A stretch of 64,000 nucleotides of DNA from Acanthacorydalis orientalis (taxonomy: Eukaryota > Arthropoda > Insecta > Megaloptera > Corydalidae). Location of the stretch: assembly GCA_034766995.1 (NCBI GenBank), contig CM068313.1, forward strand, positions 30,973,325 to 31,037,324, in the 5' to 3' direction. The translations under genes were made by a program, and so were the position numbers. The notes beneath the pieces were generated by a model. The model made no database searches. It was not told the origin of the DNA and saw only the letters and a list, made by a program, of their open reading frames with translations. Shown piece after piece: positions 39,592 through 52,990 of the stretch. The first letter of the stretch is position 1. Each line of letters starts with the position of its first letter.

Positions 39592-39779
39592 ATATATATA
39601 TATACATATATATATTTTATATATATATATATATATATATTTAATATATATATTAAAATATTTACATTTTTACAATTTTCTTAAATTTTCAGCAAACAAA
39701 AATTTCCTATAGACAATTTAGGAAGCAGTTGAATGATGAAATAGCTAAATCTTTTGCGCCGAGAAACTCAACGACTTGA
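35414..39779 (+). CDS. Gene B: secreted orphan pro-protein with furin-type site (181 aa)
   Basis: Five coding exons: 35414-35527, 37614-37730, 37826-37900, 38313-38465 and 39693-39779. All introns are phase 0 with GT/AG borders. Residues 1-23 form a signal peptide with core CFFILATCITVAF. A furin-type REKR lies at 51-54 and a second dibasic KR at 61-62, followed by a Gly/hydrophobic stretch AGLGFFGLVGRLLF (63-76). Then come a helical QINETASAYNQVSKIF segment, a Thr/Asn/Pro-rich TSTTTMNPNPNASTTKAP linker and a charged C-terminal half (ITREEALAIIGRNIRGLNKL). N-glycosylation sequons occur at 80, 114 and 178. The mature part has no cysteine. I do not recognise the family. Its exon plan and DTT...REKR motif match gene A, so the two are probably diverged paralogues. 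Confidence 0.82.
35528..37613 (+). other. Intron 1 of gene B, containing a tRNA gene
   Basis: 2.1 kb, non-coding apart from the tRNA-Gln at 35901-35972. It contains (TA)n tracts at about 35655-35677 and 36804-36835, a (CATA)n run near 36171-36188, and a short complex element at 36709-36760 that resembles 11047-11080. Confidence 0.75.
35901..35972 (+). tRNA. tRNA-Gln (anticodon CTG)
   Basis: A complete 72-nt cloverleaf without intron. The acceptor strands GGTTCCA and TGGAACC pair perfectly and are followed by discriminator T. The anticodon loop ACTCTGAA gives CTG (UI: reads CAG, glutamine). The T arm CTGAG-TTCAAAT-CTCAG is perfectly paired, and internal promoter A and B boxes are present. The tract TTTT at 35976-35979 provides a pol III terminator. 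The gene lies in the first coding intron of gene B in the same orientation. All this suggests a functional gene. Confidence 0.95.
37614..37730 (+). CDS. Gene B coding exon 2 (REKR site)
   Basis: Encodes residues 39-77. The acceptor is TATTTCTTTTCAG ending at 37613 and the donor CAA|GTAATC after 37730. It holds HDTTQTKVLREKR, the KR site and the Gly/hydrophobic segment. Confidence 0.8.
37826..37900 (+). CDS. Gene B coding exon 3
   Basis: Encodes residues 78-102. The acceptor is CTCTTTTAG ending at 37825, after a very short 95-nt intron, and the donor GAG|GTAAAA after 37900. It is a likely helical segment starting QINETASAYN. Confidence 0.78.
37901..38312 (+). repeat. Intron 3 of gene B with a TAATATTTATA/(TA)n array
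   Basis: The 412-nt intron is largely TA repeat. At about 37937-38041 the block TAATATTTATA alternates with (TA)n and recurs three times, and another (TA)n tract covers about 38227-38274. The transcript of this intron could fold into long hairpins. Confidence 0.65.
38313..38465 (+). CDS. Gene B coding exon 4 (Thr-rich linker and charged helix)
   Basis: Encodes residues 103-153. The acceptor is CATTTTTAG ending at 38312 and the donor AAA|GTAAGG after 38465. Confidence 0.8.
38466..39692 (+). other. Intron 4 of gene B
   Basis: Non-coding, 1.2 kb, with (TA)n tracts at about 38910-38949, 39308-39353 and 39559-39650. Confidence 0.7.
39693..39779 (+). CDS. Gene B terminal exon
   Basis: Encodes residues 154-181 and ends in TGA at 39777-39779. 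The acceptor is TTAAATTTTCAG ending at 39692. It is rich in Lys, Arg and Gln and ends in a sequon, RNSTT. Confidence 0.8.
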   Translation, partial: QTKISYRQFRKQLNDEIAKSFAPRNSTT

Positions 39780-39882
39780 TTTTTTTAGTTCATAATATAG
39801 TAGATGTAAATTATTGTTATTTTTTTTATTTAATGTTGTGTAACATGTGATTTATTGATTTTTTTAAATACTAATTTATGAA

Positions 39883-39888
39883 AATAAA
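39883..39888 (+). terminator. Poly(A) signal AATAAA, gene B
   Basis: Canonical hexamer 104 nt after the stop codon. Confidence 0.5.
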
Positions 39889-39899
39889 TTATTGACAAT

Positions 39900-40861
39900 T
39901 TGTAAATATAAAATTGAAAATGAAATTATTAACAATTTTTATACAAACCAGTTTACCTGTTAACATTAAAATTAGAGACGTACGGCCATACTTAAAATCA
40001 TTTGCTAAATGCAGAAAATTTTTTTCATATGTTGGACGTATTTATATCATTAGGTGGAACTCGGTGGAACTCGTGGAATTATTCTTAATAAATTCAATAA
40101 CCATAGTTAAATCTAGTGGCATAGTAAGCATACTAGCTAGTGAGACCTGTTGTAGTATTTTGTAAATTGTATATGAACTTTTCATTATATTGAGACTGGC
40201 ATCTTTTCCTTACCTATTTATTATATTCGAAAATTGTTTTGTTATGTAGATATTTCTGCTGGTACTTCCATTGGATTGAAAACAGAAAAATAGTATAAAT
40301 TATACATAAGTATTACTTTACCTTGTATTATGTATTGCATTTTTTGAAGTACTATCTGAAATTGTTACAACAGAAATAATTTAAAGGAATACATATAAAT
40401 GTAATATTAAATTAATGAATTTATTATATACGTATGCTTACATGTTAAAGTTTTATATTTTATATGCGAAACCAAAGAAATAGTAAAAATTAAAGTACAT
40501 CACATAAGAATTTTTGGAATTATGCTACTTGAATTTTATAATTTTTTAAGGAAATGAAAATAAATATCAACAATAAATGCATTTATATGTGTATATATAT
40601 ATATGTACGTATGTATGAATATATGTATATATATATATATACGTGTTTATAACAATGCTTACATTTTATGATTCAAGGCTGTCATTATTTTATAATAAAA
40701 TCAATTAGTCGTATTAAATTTCCTGAAATAATTAAATATCTTTTATTTATGTTAATATACTTATATTATTATACGTATTATTTACATTAAATACACCCAC
40801 GTATATGTTCAACTTGCAATCATATTTACACATGCTTACATTTACACACGTGCATATTAGT

Positions 40862-40908
<47 letters not shown>

Positions 40909-43333
40909 AATATATATATACAAATATATATATATATATATAGATCAATTATAGATTTGTATATACAAGCACATTTATTCATCTGTATAAAAAATAATAT
41001 AAAATATAAATGTTTTATTGACATTGCTATTCTAAAACTATATTTTCTTATTTAATCTCAAACAAACATATAAATATTGAATCAAAAATGTATATTTATT
41101 TTTTCAATAAAATTTGAATAATTTATTACATCTATATGTCTTGTAATATTATGTCTACATGTAAATGTGTAATTGTTAAGCAAATATCTATAGTTGACAT
41201 TTAATAATTAAATTCAGTAAAAGTCATGAATGTAAAACGATATATAGACATTATAGATAATGCAAAAATTGTATGCCAATCTTATTCAATATAAGTAGTT
41301 TTATTTTGATTGTTACTTTTGTGCAGAGTGAACGTATGTGTAGTTTACGATTTTGTTTTAATGATATAATATTTTGGCATTTATGTTGTTATTAATGTTA
41401 TTTGTCATTATAAAAGTTCTAAAATTTACTAAAAAATGATTTATACAATTATCGTTTTAATAGCTATGATGAGTGATATTAATTTAACCTTCTTTTAATA
41501 TTGAAATTAAAGAATATTCCTACTAAAAGCAAAAAAAATTAAGTGCTTCAGATTAAATTAAGCAGTTATTTAAAAATGTGACATATTGATGTGTCAGATA
41601 ACTTTTTATGTATATGAGAAACAATTATTTTTTTCGTAATTAAATTGAAAAATAAAATATCTGAAAACAAAAACAATGGTATAATGTTATTTATGATAAT
41701 CATATAATTTGTATGTCTTCAATTAGATTATTGTTAACTAATAATATTATTCATAATAAAGGTAAGCTAAAGGAATTAAATTTACATTTACTACTTCTCT
41801 CTAAACTTCTACAATAATAGTTTTAACATTTTTAACCACTTTAATCGATTGTGGGTTATTGTAAATTATTGAAAAAATATTTTTTACGAATGTTTTTCAC
41901 AAATTTTTATTAAGGAAAAGACATTTACATTCTATGGTGAATTATTTACATGTATTTATTTGCTTTTATATTAAATTCAGTTACAAATAATGTAATCTAT
42001 ATACAATATTATTTAAAAAAGTATATGCGTGTACAAAAACAATACTCTTTCTTATATTAAGAATACTGATATTTATTTTGAACTTTATAATATTTTCTAA
42101 ACATTTTATTTAAAATAATAAATAATAGCTATTCTTATGAGTATCTTTGTTTATTTCGTGTTCTAAACAATAACATAATGATGATAGTACATAATGAAGT
42201 AAATACAATATTCACTATTTTGTTTCTAAATTAAAAAGAAATCTTTTGATAAAAAAATTAACATTTGTTTATTAATTTTCCTCATTTTTTTCTCTTAAAT
42301 ATAAGGAAAAATATATTAACCTTATACATCATTTATTTCGTAAAAGAATGGCTTTTCTGTTAATGTTTCATTTATATATTACAAGAAAATATCTAATAAT
42401 TAGTTTTTCATATTTTGAATTTTATATTCTTTATGATTTGAAGTTTACTTTTTGCGACAAAACTAACAAAAAAATATTTTTTTTTCAAAATTATCTACTC
42501 TCTCTCTCTCTCTATATATATATATATCTATTAAAATAATTGATTTTATTTATATTACTTTGAACAGTGACTCAGAGATTAAGAAAGACTATAATAATTA
42601 GTTATTGAATAAAATGAATATCATTTATATGCAGTGTGTACAATAATTTTCAACTTATCAGTAGTTATATTAGTATTAACTGAATATAAATACATGTTAT
42701 CAAATGCCCAATTTCCTTAATTATTAATATTCTAGTAGATTAATTTGTGTTTGGATTAGATAAAATAGTGTTACGAAAAATGTGTTTTTTTCGGACTTAC
42801 TGTTCACCTTTAAAGTTTTACTAATTATGTTTTCCTCCTACTGTATTTTATTAAAAATGAAATTAATTACTTAAGAATGCTGTATCGATTTTTGTTAATA
42901 AATAGTTTTCTAATAGTAATAGTAACTTTTTATCAAACCGTATTTTATTTGTTTATTTATTTAATTTCAGACTTGTTCTGAATAAAACGGGTGATAAAAG
43001 TAATGAAAATCATATTTCTCTTAATAAAAACAATATCAAATATTGATATAATAATAAGACAATAATTTAATAAGAAATAAAATATTCTGTGTTCTTAATG
43101 AAAAGTACATTCTTTTTCCAGTTATTAAACTGTTAAATGACTCAAATTTTGATAATCAAATTAATTGTAAAGTGTAATACTTTGTGTCTAATGATCGAAA
43201 CGGATTTTATTAATTACATATGTGTTTCGTTTTCTATAAAATAAAATCAAACTTTTTATACTTTGAAATGATATTAAATGCCAGCACAGAAAATATCTTT
43301 TGTTGAAAATGTAAAATATATATGTATATATGC

Positions 43334-43397
<64 letters not shown>

Positions 43398-43630
43398 AGA
43401 GGGGCACAGAGATTAATTTGTATACAGACAAATTTTATGTTCTACATTTAACATTTAATTATAATCGTTATTTCTAAACATAAATCAGTTTAACGCAGAA
43501 TGTAATAAAAGTATAATGCAAATAAATATTTTTCTTTTCTTTATACATTTTTCTCAATGAGATAAATTATTTAATAAAGTAAAAATTAAAATTTTAGAAT
43601 AAACTTAATTTCTCGATTTTATTTTATAAT

Positions 43631-43691
<61 letters not shown>

Positions 43692-43990
43692 GCTATCGAA
43701 AAATATATGATTCTTTTTTACAATAGTCAATATATCACTCTTCAAAATTATTTGTATAATTTTAAAATTATTGCTACTAAAAATTCAAAATAATTCTTAT
43801 CAAAGTGAACTTAATCATAATAAAATGCGATTCCCATTTTAATCAAAAACACAGTATGAAACTTCAACCAAGCTATACGAATATTATCTGTTTTAGGAAG
43901 AGTTCTTCAAAATGATATTTTCTACCTTGAATAAAATCTGATGAATAATAACCATAAAATTAAATACTATACATGTGTACATACATAAAT

Positions 43991-44048
<58 letters not shown>

Positions 44049-45097
44049 TTGTGTTTGTATGTTTATTCTTGTATACAGGGCTAAAGAACATATAAAGATA
44101 ATAAAGGTTAACATTGTAATAATATGACACTCATTATATACAATCGAAAAAATATACATCTCAATTAAGAGAGGTTAAATATTCAATTATTTTAATAACA
44201 TTTTTTAAATAAAATATTTAATTAAACATTTAAATACTCGCTGTATAATTTCTATTAAATATAACACTTTATAATTAAGGAAATATAAAGGATTTAATGA
44301 TAAGAAACAACGGATATTGTTAAGTCTTATTAACGACATTTTTAGAATATTAAATTCTAATTCTAATTATACATTATATTGAACAGTATTTTTTTCTTGG
44401 TGTGTATTGATTGATATATTATGAATGATTATTTTCAAGATTTTCAGTACTAAATGAAAACGTGTAAAACAGCTTCTAATCAGGTCGCCCCAGTTAAAGT
44501 TGACATAGTTTAGAAAACGAATTTGAATGAATGGTCAATTTATCATTTACTTGTCACACTTCACTGGATACTTCAACGAAATGTTTTTCGTATATAAACA
44601 ACCGACTAATTCTAAAATATCATGTTACATGTTGCATTTGTCAGATTTTTCAAGTCAATTACATCAAACTATGTTTAGATTAATAATAAAAAAAATAGAG
44701 GTCAAAAAATCTTACTTTTTAAAGAGGTTAGATTTGAGATTATACATCTTAGAAATATTTATAGAACAATTTTATCAAATGTTGTTTTAGAAAGTTACGT
44801 TTATATTACATTCTCTATATAAATCATTTGTAACAATTTAAAAACAGAAAATAATTTGACCTTCTTATTGATTCTTCTTAAATTTATTTATAAAAATAAG
44901 ATCATTTTTGTAGTTTTTTTCGACTTTACATTTTATTATGTCATGTTAAATGCATATTTTTATGAAGATAAAATTTTGTTCTTTTTAGCTAGTATATCTT
45001 CATATTAGAATATATTTTTAAAACTAGTTTTTTTTAATTAAACAGATTAATTATAGAAAATGACGAACAATTGTAAATACTATTCAATTTGTAATGG

Positions 45098-45159
<62 letters not shown>

Positions 45160-45343
45160 TTTTTGGTTATATAAAGTCTGTGAAGCATACATTTTAAATA
45201 CTTTTATTTAAATAAAAAAGTATATACTTTCGTATATTAGAATATTTTTAAAATAAACGATATAAATAATTTTTTAAAAATGTATATATGTGCTGAATGC
45301 AAGAAAGTCTTATATTATATGATGATTTTATTATATACATACG

Positions 45344-45400
<57 letters not shown>

Positions 45401-46830
45401 TACAGATTTAACTATTTTGTTCAGAAATCTATTATACTATTTCGTAATAAACAGATGTACACATGTGAAGTTTTTATGTAAAAGTATTATGACATAAAAT
45501 TATGTTGATAAAAAGTTATAGAAGTTCTCTAAACATAACTTTACTTTCAAATCATATATATAAATTTAAAAATGATGTAAAATGTGCGTGTTTAGTAATT
45601 TAGTCCACGCATTTTGTTCGAAAAATGTTGGTTTTTAACTTCACAGAGATATCTTTTTTATATTTCTTCAGATTTTTTATTTCTAAAAATAATGTTTTAT
45701 ACGTAAAAAAATTAATGCATTAAATAATATATAATTAATCTCGTTTTTCACTAATTTTATGTACTTAACAATATAAACCAATGATTTTCTTAAAAAAATA
45801 TATTTACTCTTGAAATTTTCATTAAAAAATATAAGAGAGAGGAAAATGTCTCAATAGTTTACTTATAAATATATATAAGAAAAACAACATAAAATAAATA
45901 TGTAATATTGCAATAATGTTAAATAATGTCTGTTATGTAAAACAGCGATATTTCCAAATTTTTTCTTTCAACATAAATATAATTCAGTTTATTTCAATAA
46001 AATTATTTCAAACGTGACATGAAGTGAGTTATAATGTACGATAGTTGTCGATTTATTTTTACAATTATTTTTTTTTATTACAGTAAAAAAAATTTCAATC
46101 TTAGGTTATTTATTGTGAAAAATAAATATTTTTTTCAAAATCGTCACGCAATCTTTAAATTTATTTGGTTTAATATAACGTAAATGTGTATAAATTATAA
46201 AGAAATACAAAGAAAATATTTTTAAAATAAAGAAATATATTAAAATATAAAAATTACAAAATAATTTACTTGAAATTTCTCTTGAACTTTTCTTAGTGAA
46301 GCTAGAGGTGTATTGTGATTTCTATTTATTTCAAATAACAAATTGAAAAACATATGTTATAAAACTAGAAATAGTAACAAGATAATTAATCTATCAAAAA
46401 TTTCGAAATAAGTAGATGTTTTTTTCGTGTATAATAAGAACGGAGAAATTTTGTTTGTCAATAGATAATGTTCGCAGTTTATTAAGAAACGAGTTATTAC
46501 AATTTATTTTAGCTACAAAAAATCTTCGATATAAATTCTTTCATAGTAGTTTTGTGAAAGGGGCTTGTGATTGATAGCTCATAAGAGAAAATATTTTTTT
46601 ATATGTACATCAATATAATAGAAAATATGACTAAGCTGAAATCTTCTGTTGCATACTTATGCAAAAGTGCAAAGTACTTTCTTCGAAACTGATAAATAAT
46701 AACCATCTGTTAATTATTATTCTGTATACATGACTAACCTACTAAATAATATTAATGATTCTAAGTGAGTAGATATTTATGTTGAACTTTGCCAAGGTAA
46801 TTATTTTAAGATAAACATTATATATACATA

Positions 46831-46875
<45 letters not shown>

Positions 46876-48444
46876 CAGTAGAGAGAAATTCCAAATTATT
46901 TTCTTAGAACAAAGAAGAAGTAATTCTGGTGAATTAGAAAGTATTTCTTAGCTATTTTTAATTTAGGAAAAAACTCTAATTAATTTTCTTTTGAAATGAT
47001 AAAACATGATATTATCATAAAAGGTTATTTATGGTAAATTTCTGTCTTTCAAATAATTATTATTTTTTAGAATAACAATAAATTTCTTTCAGTTGAACTT
47101 ATTACGAGACTGTTTTTATTAAATAAATCTTTAAATACAAATTAATGCTAATTTAATTACTGATTAAATAATTTTATTTATATTTGCATTTCTACAAAAT
47201 AATTGATGAATTTTTGAGTGATTTTTTAAAGGATTATTGTATATAATAATTAGTATAAGTAATGAAAAAATGAGTGAAATTGTTTCATATAATAAAAAAA
47301 TATTAATTTGATGATGGTAGGTTTTCTGCTTGACAACATAAAATTAACCAACTAAATAAAATCCTCATATTTATATAATGAGAGAGTGCTAGAAATGATT
47401 GAATTTAGAGAAGTTTTGGTATTTTGATTGATTTAAATAAGTAATAGTTTCATGCTTTTACGGTAAATATACATATGTTTATCTTGCAAGATCTTTATTT
47501 TTTTATTAAATATTTTACTAATTTTATGATATTACGTAAACATTTTTTATTTTCAATTTATTTAATTATATAATTTGATAAATACTTCAACATTAAGAAA
47601 ATTAATCGATAATTAATGTTTTTATAAATTCTACAGAATGGAACTAGAAACCTTGAGACCTTAAGCAGTGTTATCAATCTTATTCAATTCATTCTATTTA
47701 TAAGGTGAACAAAAAAATCAAATTTGAATATATTTATTTTTTTACTAATTCCTCTATCTAAGAATATCTCAGTAACAATTAAAGTACTGCTTAATAGTTT
47801 TCAGACTTAAGATATAAATGAAAAATAGTAAATAGTGAATAATATCCATGAAAATATATATTAGTTATAAATTGTAATTGTATACATTTCCAATCACATA
47901 TTATATTGTTATTTTTTTAGTTTTTTATGAAAGTTTTAACGATTTATTTAAATTAAGATGATAATATTTACTATTTTATAAAAACAATATATGAGTTTTT
48001 ACTAACTTTATAATAAATACCATATGTATAAAAATTATATTTTTTTTGCATAATCAAAAATCACGATTTTAATTTATAGAATAATATTTATAAATCACTG
48101 TCTGATTTTGCATTCAACTTGTATATTTTTTTATATGCGTACAATTTTTATACGACTTCCTTATTTTTTTTGTATTATTTTGAAAATTATAGAAGTAGTA
48201 ATATTTAATTTAGCCTTGACTTAGACACTTTAAATAATTATATGTTTCAGTTATATCATTTTAGTTTTATAATTTATTATTCATGTATGTAACAAAAATT
48301 AAGATTACATATCTGTTCATTTAAAATAAAATTTTGTAAATATTTATTTATATAAATATGTTATCAATAATCTTATCAAATATCTTATCAATATATAATA
48401 TCTTATCGAAAAATTCATATTTTTCCAATAAGTTATTTAAATAT

Positions 48445-48514
<70 letters not shown>

Positions 48515-48580
48515 TTTATTAAAATACTAACAATACGTTTTCAACATTTATAATTTCAAAATGAATATATTTTAGTCGTT
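39900..48580. other. Long non-coding region after gene B
   Basis: No gene, RNA or TE was recognised. (TA)n tracts lie at about 40596-40642, 40864-40942, 43318-43394, 43634-43690, 43996-44048, 45102-45157, 45354-45397, 46820-46875 and 48440-48511. A (TC)n-(TA)n block lies at 42498-42529. A complex 31-nt patch at about 44484-44514 (starting GTCGCCCCAGTTAAAGTTGA) stands out by composition and may be the trace of an old repeat. Two open frames of 80-90 codons (39914-40165, 44527-44790) have no motif and look accidental. Confidence 0.55.
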
Positions 48581-48589
48581 AAAAAAATC

Positions 48590-48975
48590 GAGAGTGTTTT
48601 CAGCTATTGACCGCTAACTTTCTTCTTCCTCAATCATCAGTTCAAATACACGTGACTCTAGTATGCCGGTTATTATTTCCCTGTGTATGCGTGCATATAG
48701 ACTTGTATGATACACACGTGAAAGTGAATTTGTAACGCGAGAGAAAGGTGGCCACCGATTGGTCAGAATATACATTTTTTTATTAACACCTTGTTAGCAT
48801 CTAGTGCCATAACACAAACAATATTGTATGTATCTTCAAAGTTGTAACATTTTCGTTACAGCTCAGATAACGTCGAGATAAAATTAACAGTGTGTTTTCA
48901 TCATTAAATTCTGTATAGGTGTATTTTGGATGTTGTGAAATTGTGCATTTAATTAAATATTTGGATTATAACAAG
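48590..48975 (+). promoter_or_regulatory. Promoter-like island and untranslated exon 1 of a third gene
   Basis: About 390 bp of markedly less AT-rich sequence containing CACCGATTGG (an inverted CCAAT box) near 48752 and TACACGTGACTC near 48647. It ends in a near-perfect donor ACAAG|GTATGT at 48975/48976. Composition plus a consensus donor suggest a pol II promoter with a non-coding first exon on the + strand. The exon's 5' end is unknown. No open frame runs through it. Confidence 0.4.
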
Positions 48976-49012
48976 GTATGTTAATTTTCAAACATATAGT
49001 ATATATGTAAAT

Positions 49013-49076
<64 letters not shown>

Positions 49077-49413
49077 AATATTATAGAAGTAATTAATAAA
49101 ATACTATTAGTAGATAAATATATTTTTCCAATAACAAATAATTCAGTTCTCTAATAATTCAAGGTTAAAATCTTGAACATATTTATTTACCCAAATTATG
49201 AATTGGTTTTGTATGTAAATATTTCATTTTTGTTGTATCAGAATGTAAAAAAACTAATTTGGCCTTATTGATAATAACTAATTTTTTTCACATAGTGGGT
49301 ATTTTATCTATGCAAACATATTATTTGTTGTTTAAATAAATGAAGGGAATTTATAAATTCTTTAATATATTTTTATTTAAATTTCTACCCACATAACATA
49401 CTAAAAAATTTAC

Positions 49414-49462
<49 letters not shown>

Positions 49463-50067
49463 TATATATTACTAGTATAATAAGGTATACGCTTTTTCAC
49501 GATATAATTTCTGAACCACAGGTAGAATTATTATTATTATGATAAAATATATTATTAAAATTTGTATTTTTGTTAATAATATAATTTTATTCAAGTTACA
49601 AAAATATTTTTTTAAATAAAACGTTTTATGAATTTTTAAATATTTACTTTTCCTTCTTCTGAATTTTTACAAATAATTCAGTGTAATTAAAATTTTCAAG
49701 AAATAGAAACTCATTCTTTTTTTGAAAACTCACATAGTAAATATATTAAATATTGAACGATTTAAATGTATATTTAATTATGTTCCTCTAACAGTAAATT
49801 TAAGATTATTTATAATATAGAAACCGTATGAGTAACTCAGATATATTAGTTTGTAATATATATATATACATACATATATATATATATATATATAAATATT
49901 TATATCACTTGATTTTTATAAAGTTATTATTAATATTATCAAACAATTACATAGTCAAAACTTAAATTCAATTTTTATATTACAATAAAATAAGGAAAAC
50001 ATAAATCTATACAAGTAATTGTTTTACAGAATTTTTTTAAGTTATATCTTATAACTATCTTTTACAG
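48976..50067 (+). other. Predicted intron 1 of the third gene
   Basis: AT-rich, with a (CA)n-(TA)n compound tract at about 49012-49070 and (TA)n tracts at about 49417-49468 and 49857-49900. It ends in the acceptor TATCTTTTACAG. Confidence 0.35.
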
Positions 50068-50127
50068 TATCTGGATGATTGTTATTATCTGAACATGGAT
50101 ATCTTGTTAAGCTCAATTTGAATGAAG
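50068..50127 (+). CDS. Predicted exon 2 of the third gene, ending in a possible start codon
   Basis: A 60-nt segment between the acceptor TATCTTTTACAG and the donor AAG|GTATTT. All three frames are stopped, so most of it would be 5' UTR. Two short upstream frames precede a final ATGAAG that stays open into the donor. Joined to the micro-exon at 53836 it would read MKVLRSTMM before the next splice. Support is the two splice sites and the promoter-like island 1.1 kb upstream. It could also be part of a non-coding RNA or be accidental. Confidence 0.28.
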
Positions 50128-50303
50128 GTATTTTATTTCGATTATACTTAATTTGAAATTACTTTAATGGAACAATTTTATTTAATTTAATTTTTATATT
50201 TAAAATGGTTTATTAATTCAAATTTTATAACTATGACCTTATAAATTGTGCTATTTCTTAATTTTTTATATTATACTAATGAGGATAATTATTTATATAA
50301 TGT

Positions 50304-50305
<2 letters not shown>

Positions 50306-50348
<43 letters not shown>

Positions 50349-50382
50349 CATATTTTATATATATATATATAATTATATATAG
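50306..50382. repeat. (TA)n tract with ATATTTATA interruptions
   Basis: Interrupted TA microsatellite just left of the mariner fragment. Confidence 0.7.
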
Positions 50383-50459
50383 AGACAAGTATTATGTTGG
50401 AAGAAAAATAATTGCTGTTTATGACCCTCAAATTTATAAAAATTTTAGCTTTTTATATT

Positions 50460-50772
50460 TTCCTAGCTGTTTTGAGTGATCCAGAACTGTTGAATAATTA
50501 ACGCCTAATTTTTGTGCAAGCTCTCGAATTGTTGTGCGTGGTTCTGATTCCACTAACACCTTCAGTTGTTCCTTATGAACTGAATAAGGACAACCTGCTT
50601 CATCTGCAAGGCTCTCGTACCCAGCACAAACTTTCTGGAACCACTATTGCACCTTACGTTCCTTAATAGTATTTACACTAAAAGCATCGTTTAGTTTACG
50701 AGCAGTTACTGCTGTTTTACCACCCGTTTCAAATTCAAACAAAAAAATTACATTTATTTGTTACTTTTTCAT
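50460..50772 (-). pseudogene. Mariner-family transposase, N-terminal fragment
   Basis: On the - strand a frame starts at ATG 50772-50770 and runs to about 50456. It reads KLNDAFSVNTIKERKVQ*WFQKVC, GYESLADEAGCPY, then EQLKVLVESEPRTTIREL and AQKLGVNYSTVLDHSKQLGKI. The WF..F..G...L.DE..., PR.T.RELA..L.V..STV..HL..LGK pattern is the two helix-turn-helix units of mariner transposases, which bind the terminal repeats. Internal stops: TAA at codon 4 (50763-50761), TAG before WFQK, and TAA after GKI. The catalytic domain is absent, so it covers about 105 of the usual 340-350 codons. Terminal inverted repeats were not found. Confidence 0.72.
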
Positions 50773-51580
50773 TTTTAATTCAGTAGCCCAATTTGAAGCA
50801 AAATTAATAATAAAACCAAAGTCGATGTTATCAAAATACAGATCGAAAAATACACTTCAAAATGATATGATCATAAACATAATGAAATGACAATTTCATT
50901 GAAAATAATTAAGGTTAGAATTTAAAAAACAAATGCCGCAATTATTTTCCTACCAACCAAATATAATCGATAAATAAATGGATACATAAAACAGATATTT
51001 ACTTATAGTACCATAACAGTGTAGGATTTGCTCTTTAAATTACTAATAATTACTCTTCTAGTTATAAGTGAAAGACGCTAAATGACCATAAAACTTTATA
51101 ACCGTTTTGTATTATCCCATAGAAAATATTTGTCTAATAGACAAAATAGTATAAAAAATATAACAGTAAGACTATGTTTGGTTTCATTATAAATAGTTTT
51201 TTATATATTTATTTTTTAGTTGCAAGAACATTATTTTACTATAATATATGTTAAATTAAAAAGATAATAAAGAAAATGTTTTTACGTGAATTGCAAAAAT
51301 TGAAGATGTATATGTAAGAAAAATATTCTATGAATAAATAGTAATAATGTTAGAATTTTAAAATATTAAAATTTTATTTAATACGTATGTATTAAAACTC
51401 AAACTGTTCGTCTGTCAAACTAGTTTAGCAAACTAGTTGAATTTTAAAATTTAAAACATTAATCTTTTATTAAAATAATGGAGGAATGAAAAATTCATTT
51501 TGTAAATCATTTTAAGATTTTTTATAATCTTGGATAGATTTATCGCTATCTCCTTAGTACATCGAATAACTATTAATAAG

Positions 51581-51630
<50 letters not shown>

Positions 51631-52559
51631 AATTAGAATACTTATACAAAAATTAATTTGCTTACTACAGAAATTAATTGCAAATTTGGGATTATCAAAC
51701 TTTTATTTTAAAGATTAAATATTTTTGACGGATAAATCAATAACAAATTTCGTATTATTAAAAACTGTTTATATAATTGTCTTATTTAGAATCATTAGCA
51801 AGTGATTTTAATAGTTTGCACTTTAGATCCACTCTATTAGTTCAAATTTTAATTATACAGCATTACCAAATACTTTTATTTTCTCATTTATTATTAATGT
51901 GTATGTTACAGGTAGATAATGAATTGAAAAACAAGAAATCATAAAGCACGTATTCGGTTCACTGTGTTAATAAAATATTTATTAGTACGGTTTGATATTA
52001 GCTGCTAAGTGATAATAGTTTTGAAAAAAACTATGTGAACTTTGTAAAATAATATATTTTTTTAAACAGTGAAGAGTGTTAAATAAACGATTTTGTAATT
52101 TTGTGAAAATTATAAAATCGTGTTGAATTGTAAATAACAAAAAACGCATGTTTTTAACAATAAACAAATATTATTATTGTGTTTATACTGATAATATTAA
52201 GTCATCAAACGTTTACATGTATTGTGATGAAGTTGCATTAAATTGTGAGTATTGTAATATTTTTCAGTTATTTTTCAATTTTTATTAAATTATAAAATAA
52301 TTCGTCAGTATTTTTGTTTATTTTTTTAATAATTTTCAATTTAAAAAAATTAATATGGTCCAAAAAATATAATTATTTTAAGAACGACACATCAAACTCA
52401 TTCATAGCCAAAATTTAATTGTTAAATAGTTATAATCATTAAAAATAAATAATATTAAGGCAGCTTTTGAAGCGATAAAATAATAATAATATAAAAGCTT
52501 AAACTGTTATATTCATAAAGCATTTTGTGCATATATTAGGTATTTTTAATATTATCTTT

Positions 52560-52617
<58 letters not shown>

Positions 52618-52990
52618 CCTGTGTATATATGTGTTTCCTAAAGTATTAAACTTTAAAAATATAATATTTAACTATATTATCTATAATTGTAAACATGTAT
52701 ATGTGCTTAAGGAAATAAAAGATGTTTTTTGAATAATTTATTATTCCACAAATAATTTTATTGAAAACCTTGACTGTTTTATTTTAAAGCTAGTAGTTCT
52801 AAAAATAAAAAAAAACGTTATATATGGTAAAGATAAAATATATTAAAAATACAGATGTATTTAACTGCTTGTTCATGAATCACAAGTCTCACTTATGAAC
52901 TGCAAAAAACACTTTAGTCATCACGAAGTATGGGATAATAATGATACAGTAGAAATAAATTCGGTAACCATGCGTAGACTAGGATAAAAT
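50773..52990. other. Non-coding region between the mariner and piggyBac-like fragments
   Basis: AT-rich, with (TA)n tracts at about 51583-51625 and 52564-52614. An acceptor-like TTACAG at about 51907-51912 precedes GTAGATAATGAATTG, but no matching donor or coding sense was found. Otherwise nothing recognised. Confidence 0.5.

Noticed and set aside
39914..40165. Open frame of 83 codons just after gene B
   Set aside because: It starts downstream of the gene B poly(A) signal, has no recognisable motif or splice context and contains a short tandem duplication (GGTGGAACTC). It looks accidental.
44527..44790. Open frame of 87 codons
   Set aside because: No motif, no splice or promoter context, and Ile/Phe/Leu/Lys-rich composition as expected from AT-rich DNA.
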